Below are positions 15,189-18,114 of a DNA stretch of 18,114 nucleotides, piece by piece. Position 1 is the stretch's first letter, and the number at the start of each line of letters is the position of its first letter. Where the stretch lies: positions 1-18,114 of the forward strand of contig CAYNMM010000081.1 in assembly GCA_964398355.1 (NCBI GenBank), written 5' to 3'. The notes beneath the pieces were generated by a model that worked only from the letters and a program-made list of their open reading frames with translations, was not told the DNA's origin and did no database searches. The DNA comes from WFZT01 sp964398355. GTDB lineage: Bacteria > Hydrothermota > Hydrothermia > B15-G9 > WFZT01. Both the position numbers and the translations under genes were made by a program.

Positions 15189-15212
15189 TTTTGTTAATCA
15201 GGGTCCAGGTTC

Positions 15213-15335
15213 ATGGCTTTGTTTGAGATTAGGGGGTTTGATTTCAGAACAAAGGATTTTCGCCAAGAGTTTTTTGAGCAGAGCTTTAAAAGCATCTTTG
15301 GGCACTTACAATTCAGAAAGCTAATATCTGAATAA
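15213..15335 (+). CDS. Possible 40-residue small protein, unknown
   Basis: A short frame (MALFEIRGFDFRTKD, ending KLISE) starts with ATG 22 nt after the GH57 promoter's -35, on the opposite strand. Composition is protein-like, rich in Phe and charged residues, but there is only a weak AGG upstream and no recognisable family. It may be a relic of a longer gene or chance. Confidence 0.2.
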   Translation: MALFEIRGFDFRTKDFRQEFFEQSFKSIFGHLQFRKLISE

Positions 15336-15635
15336 ACTTTACCTGAAACTCAGTGTTCTTCAACCGGTAAAACGATGATTTCGGTGTTGCGCCAGATAGG
15401 CTTTTGCCGATTTTGAATAGGAATTAAAGGGTCATGTGAAGGGGAGATTTCTAATTTGTCAGGACAAGAGAGTTTACAGGTCCAACATTTTTGAGCCCTC
15501 TTCTTATGCACATGTGGGGCAAATGAAGGTATTTGAGAAACATTTTGCCAGTGGTTACCTGTCCTTTACTTTGCGGAAAAGTTCACTTTATTTTTCTCTT
15601 CTGCCTCCAAAGGAATTCACATGCAGTTTTCCCTT

Positions 15636-15677
15636 CCACGAAGTGGGACTACATTCAAATTTCCCCGCTTGCAGGGG
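15636..15677. repeat. Second copy of a dispersed palindromic repeat
   Basis: CCACGAAGTGGGA (15636-15648) equals the complement of 10757-10769. CGCTTGC (15666-15672), flanked by CCC and GGGG, and a GAGGAGAGG further on also resemble sequence near 10650-10680 read on the other strand, with a different distance between the blocks. It appears to be a decayed member of an intergenic repeat family. Confidence 0.4.
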
Positions 15678-15736
15678 TATTGAGGAGAGGGTTCCTCTTT
15701 TACCAGACCAATTTTCAAACAGCCATGTTGGGCAAA

Positions 15737-15765
15737 TTGACTCGTGATTACTGTACGGTTAAAAT
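15737..15765 (+). promoter_or_regulatory. Sigma-70-like promoter of the lptC operon (leaderless type)
   Basis: TTGACT (15737-15742) and TAAAAT (15760-15765) are 17 bp apart. The -10 box overlaps the upstream candidate ATG (15764) and ends 7 nt before the ATG at 15773, which therefore should be the first codon of a leaderless mRNA. No Shine-Dalgarno sequence is visible. Confidence 0.6.
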
Positions 15766-15772
15766 GAAACCT

Positions 15773-16282
15773 ATGAGATATTTTGTGATTTTGCTAATCC
15801 TGATAGCCACAGGTTGCGGTGAAGAAAAAAGTTCCGAAGTGACAATCCCGCTTAAGGGGGACCAGGAAGTTTATAGAGTGGAAATCACCCAGAGCAGGCT
15901 TGATAAGAAGGTCTGGAAGTTGCAGGCGATGAGTGTTTTCGAAAATGGGGATACCATAAAGTTTTACAGATTTAAAGTAATATTTTATGGACCTGCCAAT
16001 GTACCATCGTCTGTTCTCGAGGCAGATTCTGGTTTGCTTAACAAGAAGACGGAGAACATGGAAGCATTTGGGGATGTTAAAATATTTTTTAAAAAAGATT
16101 CCACCCGTGTGTTTACCTCGCATATCGTCTATGACTCAAGAAAAAGGTTGATTAAAGGTGATAAAAATGTGAAAATACTTACTCCTGATGGAGAGGTGCT
16201 GGGAACAGGTTTTGTAACTGATCCCGAGATGAGACACATAAAAATTTTTGGAAAAGTGAGAGGATATGGTAGAAAAGGATGA
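15773..16282 (+). CDS. lptC: LptC-like lipopolysaccharide export lipoprotein
   Basis: 169 residues. The N-terminus MRYFVILLILIATGC is a lipoprotein signal with acylated Cys15, then a beta-strand-rich domain of the LptC/OstA fold (for example VLEADSGLLNKKTENMEAFGDVKIFF and ILTPDGEVLGTGFVTD split by short turns). LptC proteins bridge the inner-membrane ABC transporter and the periplasmic LptA in lipopolysaccharide transport, so the host probably has an LPS-type outer membrane. Most LptC proteins keep an N-terminal membrane anchor; a lipidated form is common in FCB-type bacteria. Start choice: 15773 rather than 15764, because the latter overlaps the -10 box. The gene overlaps the next by 17 nt. 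LptA, LptB and the other transporter genes are not in the window. Confidence 0.85.
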   Translation: MRYFVILLILIATGCGEEKSSEVTIPLKGDQEVYRVEITQSRLDKKVWKLQAMSVFENGDTIKFYRFKVIFYGPANVPSSVLEADSGLLNKKTENMEAFGDVKIFFKKDSTRVFTSHIVYDSRKRLIKGDKNVKILTPDGEVLGTGFVTDPEMRHIKIFGKVRGYGRKG

Positions 16283-16559
16283 TTATTCTGATCTCATAGA
16301 AAAGATCGCAAAAAAAGTTGTTGATTGGCGGCTTACCGCACCGGCAATCGTTATTCTCGAAAGTTCGAAGCCCATTTCTTTCGTTGCAAGCCAGGTGCTC
16401 GTTTTCTTTGATCCGATTGTAAAGAGCTTTTTTAACATCAGGGACTATGAGAGATTTTATACGATGATAGAAGACAGGGAGAATCTGGAGCGGCTCATTG
16501 TTGCAATTGAGAAAGAGGAAGAGAATAGAAGAAAGGCTAAAACGCAAAAACAGCCTTAA
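16266..16559 (+). CDS. Conserved-looking 97-residue protein, function unknown
   Basis: The protein has a charged N-terminus (DDYSDLIEKIAKKVVDW), a long apolar centre (LTAPAIVILESSKPISFVASQVLVFF, about 24-49, split by charged residues) and a basic, coiled-coil-like C-terminus (LIVAIEKEEENRRKAK). The pattern suggests peripheral membrane association through an amphipathic segment. I have a vague memory of similar small uncharacterised proteins from anaerobic candidate phyla but cannot name a family. AGAGGA lies immediately before the ATG, with spacing shorter than usual. It overlaps lptC by 17 nt and ends 9 nt before exonuclease III, so it is a middle gene of the operon; a role linked to the envelope is only a guess. 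Confidence 0.75.
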   Translation: MVEKDDYSDLIEKIAKKVVDWRLTAPAIVILESSKPISFVASQVLVFFDPIVKSFFNIRDYERFYTMIEDRENLERLIVAIEKEEENRRKAKTQKQP

Positions 16560-16568
16560 AATAGGATG

Positions 16569-17342
16569 ATGTTTAAAGTTGCCACATTCAACGCAAATTC
16601 GATAAGAAGCAGGCTCCACATTATTAGGAGATGGATAGAAAAAGAGCATCCTGATGTGCTTGCCATTCAGGAAACGAAAGTGGTTGATGAGCTTTTCCCT
16701 GTAGATGCATTTAAAGAGATTGGCTATAATGTGGTTTTCAGAGGACAGAAGGCGTACAGTGGAGTGGCAGTTGCAAGTAGATTACCAATTGAGGATGTTC
16801 AGTACGGTTTTGATGAGGAGCCGAAAGACGAGCCCCGCTTGATAAAAGTTGTTATTAAGGGAATCCCCATTGTTAACACCTATGTTCCACAGGGGAAAAA
16901 GATAGATCATCCGGATTACGAGTATAAGTTAAGGTGGTTTTCCAGATTGAGGGAGTATTTCTCAAGGCATTTTTCGCCGGATAGGCCACTTTTGTGGGTT
17001 GGCGATATAAATGTCGCACCCACTGAAATTGATGTGACAAACCCTAAGACGAAGCTCAACCATGTGGATTTTCATATTGATGTTAGAAGGGAGTTCCAGA
17101 AAACCCTTGAATGGGGATTTATCGATGTATTCAGGAAGCATAGACCAGGTCCCGGTGAGTTTACATATTGGGATTACAGAGTGCCGAAGGCACTTGAGAG
17201 AAACATAGGGTGGAGAATTGACCATATCCTCGCAACAAAGCCGCTTGCTGACAAATCGGTAGATTCCTATGTGGACAGGGAACCGAGAAGCTGGGAGAAA
17301 CCTTCAGACCATACTTTCCTTGTTGCAATTTTTGATATTTAG
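16569..17342 (+). CDS. xthA: Exodeoxyribonuclease III (AP endonuclease, EEP family)
   Basis: 257 residues, typical size for ExoIII. The enzyme cuts DNA 5' of abasic sites and degrades 3' ends in base excision repair. The metal and catalytic residues of the family are all in place: FNANSIRSR (N8), IQETK (E35), NTYVPQG (Y105), GDINVAP (D146, N148), WRIDHIL (D218) and SDHTF (D247, H248). The frame also has an ATG one codon earlier at 16566; I chose 16569 because it puts AGG 4 nt upstream and gives the usual MFKVATFNANS start. The gene sits 9 nt after the 97-residue gene and 12 nt before the UPF0158 gene in the lptC operon. Nothing is missing or unusual. Confidence 0.95.
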   Translation: MFKVATFNANSIRSRLHIIRRWIEKEHPDVLAIQETKVVDELFPVDAFKEIGYNVVFRGQKAYSGVAVASRLPIEDVQYGFDEEPKDEPRLIKVVIKGIPIVNTYVPQGKKIDHPDYEYKLRWFSRLREYFSRHFSPDRPLLWVGDINVAPTEIDVTNPKTKLNHVDFHIDVRREFQKTLEWGFIDVFRKHRPGPGEFTYWDYRVPKALERNIGWRIDHILATKPLADKSVDSYVDREPRSWEKPSDHTFLVAIFDI

Positions 17343-17354
17343 AGGACAAAGAAA

Positions 17355-17789
17355 ATGCCGTCGGTTGACTGGGAACTTTTATTGGAATTTGTGGAAGACA
17401 GCTTCACAAGGGAGATCCTCCTTAATGTCAAGACAGGGGGCTTTACAGTGATTTCTTCTTTTAGACCAGAAGAGGAGGATTATGTGAATCTGGAGAATAT
17501 TATCGGGATACAGGGAATTCCTCAAAGGCTTATCCTTGAGGAGATGGAAAGATTTGTAGAAAGTATAGATGACGAAAAGGTGCGAAAGAGACTTCAAAAT
17601 GCCCTTCAGAGGAAAAATCCAATAAGACAGGTAAAACGCATCCTCAACTTTTACCCGGAATTACTTGAGGAATGGAATAAAAAAAGAATCTCTTTGCTTG
17701 CAAAGTGGGTTTTAAAGGAACTTGAACAGTATCGAGAAATAATAGGTTATTTAAATATAAACGAGTTAGAAAAACTTGTAGATCTGTAA
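17355..17789 (+). CDS. UPF0158-family protein, function unknown
   Basis: 144 residues. The family pattern is visible: an N-terminal DWELLLEFVED with a short beta region holding a TGG...VISSF strand, an acidic stretch, then LEEMERFVESIDDEKVRKRL, LQRKNPIRQVKRIL in place of the usual GKGAFRRFKDVL block, and a Trp-containing helix (LLEEWNKKR). UPF0158 proteins (PF03682) are of unknown function. GAGG lies about 9 nt before the ATG. It is the last recognisable gene of the operon; its downstream region contains no clear terminator. Assignment rests on motif order, not on an alignment. Confidence 0.65.
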   Translation: MPSVDWELLLEFVEDSFTREILLNVKTGGFTVISSFRPEEEDYVNLENIIGIQGIPQRLILEEMERFVESIDDEKVRKRLQNALQRKNPIRQVKRILNFYPELLEEWNKKRISLLAKWVLKELEQYREIIGYLNINELEKLVDL

Positions 17790-17796
17790 TATTTCT

Positions 17797-17996
17797 CTGT
17801 ATGCAGGAATGTAATTCTTGTCTTAACCTCGTCCGATAAACCTCCATCAAAACGAGAGTTTTTATTTGTAGAATTGCCGGATTTATACACCAGATTTCAT
17901 CCGGATATTTACAATAACCCCACACTCCTTTAAAATAACATTCGCAGGAGTTATGAGATGTTAGTGGGAGGGAATTTAAAAGAGACCTGCATACAG
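17797..17996. repeat. 200-bp segment bounded by 11-bp perfect inverted repeats
   Basis: CTGTATGCAGG (17797-17807) and CCTGCATACAG (17986-17996) are perfect complements. Inside are a CCGGAT/ATCCGG inverted repeat (near 17878-17904), a pair of similar CCGGATTTATAC / CCGGATATTTAC stretches, and ATAAC/GTTAT arms around 17940-17954. No gene is visible. It could be a small non-autonomous element or a structured leader; no flanking target duplication was recognised. Confidence 0.4.
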
Positions 17997-18017
17997 GAAG
18001 TGAATCAAAAGAGTTTT

Positions 18018-18022
18018 GGAGG
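18018..18022 (+). promoter_or_regulatory. Ribosome binding site for the right-edge gene
   Basis: GGAGG lies 8 nt before the ATG at 18031 and supports the existence of the truncated gene there. Confidence 0.65.
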
Positions 18023-18030
18023 TATATTTC

Positions 18031-18114
18031 ATGAAAGTCCAGATTGACTTGAAACATCCAACATGGAATTTTTGGGTTGATAATGGATCGGTTGTATTGT
18101 ACGATCTATTCGGC
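18031..18114 (+). CDS. Start of a gene cut by the right edge; possibly Cas8-like (tentative)
   Basis: Only 28 codons are present, opening MKVQIDLKHPTWNFWVDN and continuing GSVVLYDLFG, with no stop. The good ribosome binding site makes it a likely real gene. The pattern N-F-x-V-D-x-G-x-x-x-L near the N-terminus resembles that near the start of some Cas8-type large subunits of type I CRISPR effector complexes. This is a faint resemblance in a very short piece, so function should be treated as unknown. No CRISPR repeats are seen in the window. Confidence 0.55.
   Translation, partial: MKVQIDLKHPTWNFWVDNGSVVLYDLFG

Larger units (their letters stand above)
15175..15772. other. Divergent intergenic region, mostly non-coding, with decayed repeats
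   Basis: About 600 bp lie between the two divergent operons. The two proximal promoters sit at its ends. In between I see a palindromic-repeat core (15636-15648), CCCC/GGGG pairing around 15663-15677, and a near-direct repeat CATGTGGGGCAAATGA (15511-15526) / CATGTTGGGCAAATTGA (15724-15740). The reading frame of lptC stays open back to 15533, but that extension has no ribosome binding site and no protein-like pattern. Confidence 0.55.

Noticed and set aside
15436..15747. 103-codon open frame upstream of lptC
   Set aside because: No ribosome binding site, Cys/Phe-rich composition typical of non-coding frames, and it crosses the repeat-like sequences.
15533..15772. Long N-terminal extension of LptC
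   Set aside because: The extension lacks a ribosome binding site, has no signal-peptide or family pattern, and would bury the lipoprotein signal; the promoter lies inside it.
17644..18057. 137-codon minus-strand frame across the right-end gap
   Set aside because: It overlaps the end of the UPF0158 gene, spans the inverted-repeat segment and has no start signal or family pattern.
1..18114. CRISPR arrays, tRNA or rRNA genes, transposase genes
   Set aside because: Looked for on both strands; no regularly spaced repeats, cloverleaf sequences or transposase motifs were recognised.

Overview
The window reads as part of a chromosome from an uncultivated, probably thermophilic, Gram-negative (diderm) bacterium. 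The evidence is an LptC-type lipoprotein, a C-terminal sorting domain of the kind used by type IX secretion systems, and a GH57 4-alpha-glucanotransferase closely resembling those of hyperthermophiles. The mix of secreted cohesin/dockerin proteins with such tails fits the FCB group and neighbouring candidate phyla (WOR-3/Stahlbacteria/Hydrothermae type); this placement is inference. Base composition differs along the window: sampled lines of the sensor genes are about 30 percent GC, of the sugar-metabolism operon about 50 percent.

Left block (1-5260, minus strand): two secreted surface proteins. The promoter-proximal gene (1459-5244) encodes a 1261-residue mosaic: two tandem lectin-like repeats, PKD, cohesin-like, dockerin-like, two more cohesin-like, a second dockerin-like, a degenerate cohesin-like stretch and a sorting tail. 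The second (start 1397, running off the left edge) has two cohesin-like and two fibronectin-III-like domains. A 15-16 bp GC-rich hairpin lies between them.

Central block (5260-10436): divergent from the surface genes is a tightly packed plus-strand trio: a secreted protein with one FG-GAP-like motif, a membrane sensor with a similar motif outside and a histidine-kinase-type ATPase inside but no recognisable phospho-acceptor His box, and a sigma-54 enhancer-binding activator with an atypical receiver and altered key residues. The surface-protein gene is preceded by a correctly spaced -24/-12 (sigma-54) element, with two tandem imperfect palindromes about 77 and 96 bp upstream of the predicted start site. 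I infer that the trio senses something outside the cell and switches on the divergent surface proteins; this is the candidate new system here.

Right block: a minus-strand operon encodes GH57 4-alpha-glucanotransferase, GalT-type uridylyltransferase and an acyl-CoA dehydrogenase (15150 down to 10894). Divergent from it, a plus-strand operon encodes LptC, a 97-aa unknown protein, exonuclease III and a UPF0158 protein (15773-17789). At the right edge a new gene begins at 18031, downstream of a 200-bp segment bounded by 11-bp inverted repeats.

A recurrent feature: three operon-leading genes (5493, 15150, 15773) have a sigma-70-like -35/-10 pair whose -10 box ends only 7-10 nt before the ATG, with no Shine-Dalgarno sequence, suggesting leaderless mRNAs, whereas most of the other genes have recognisable ribosome binding sites.
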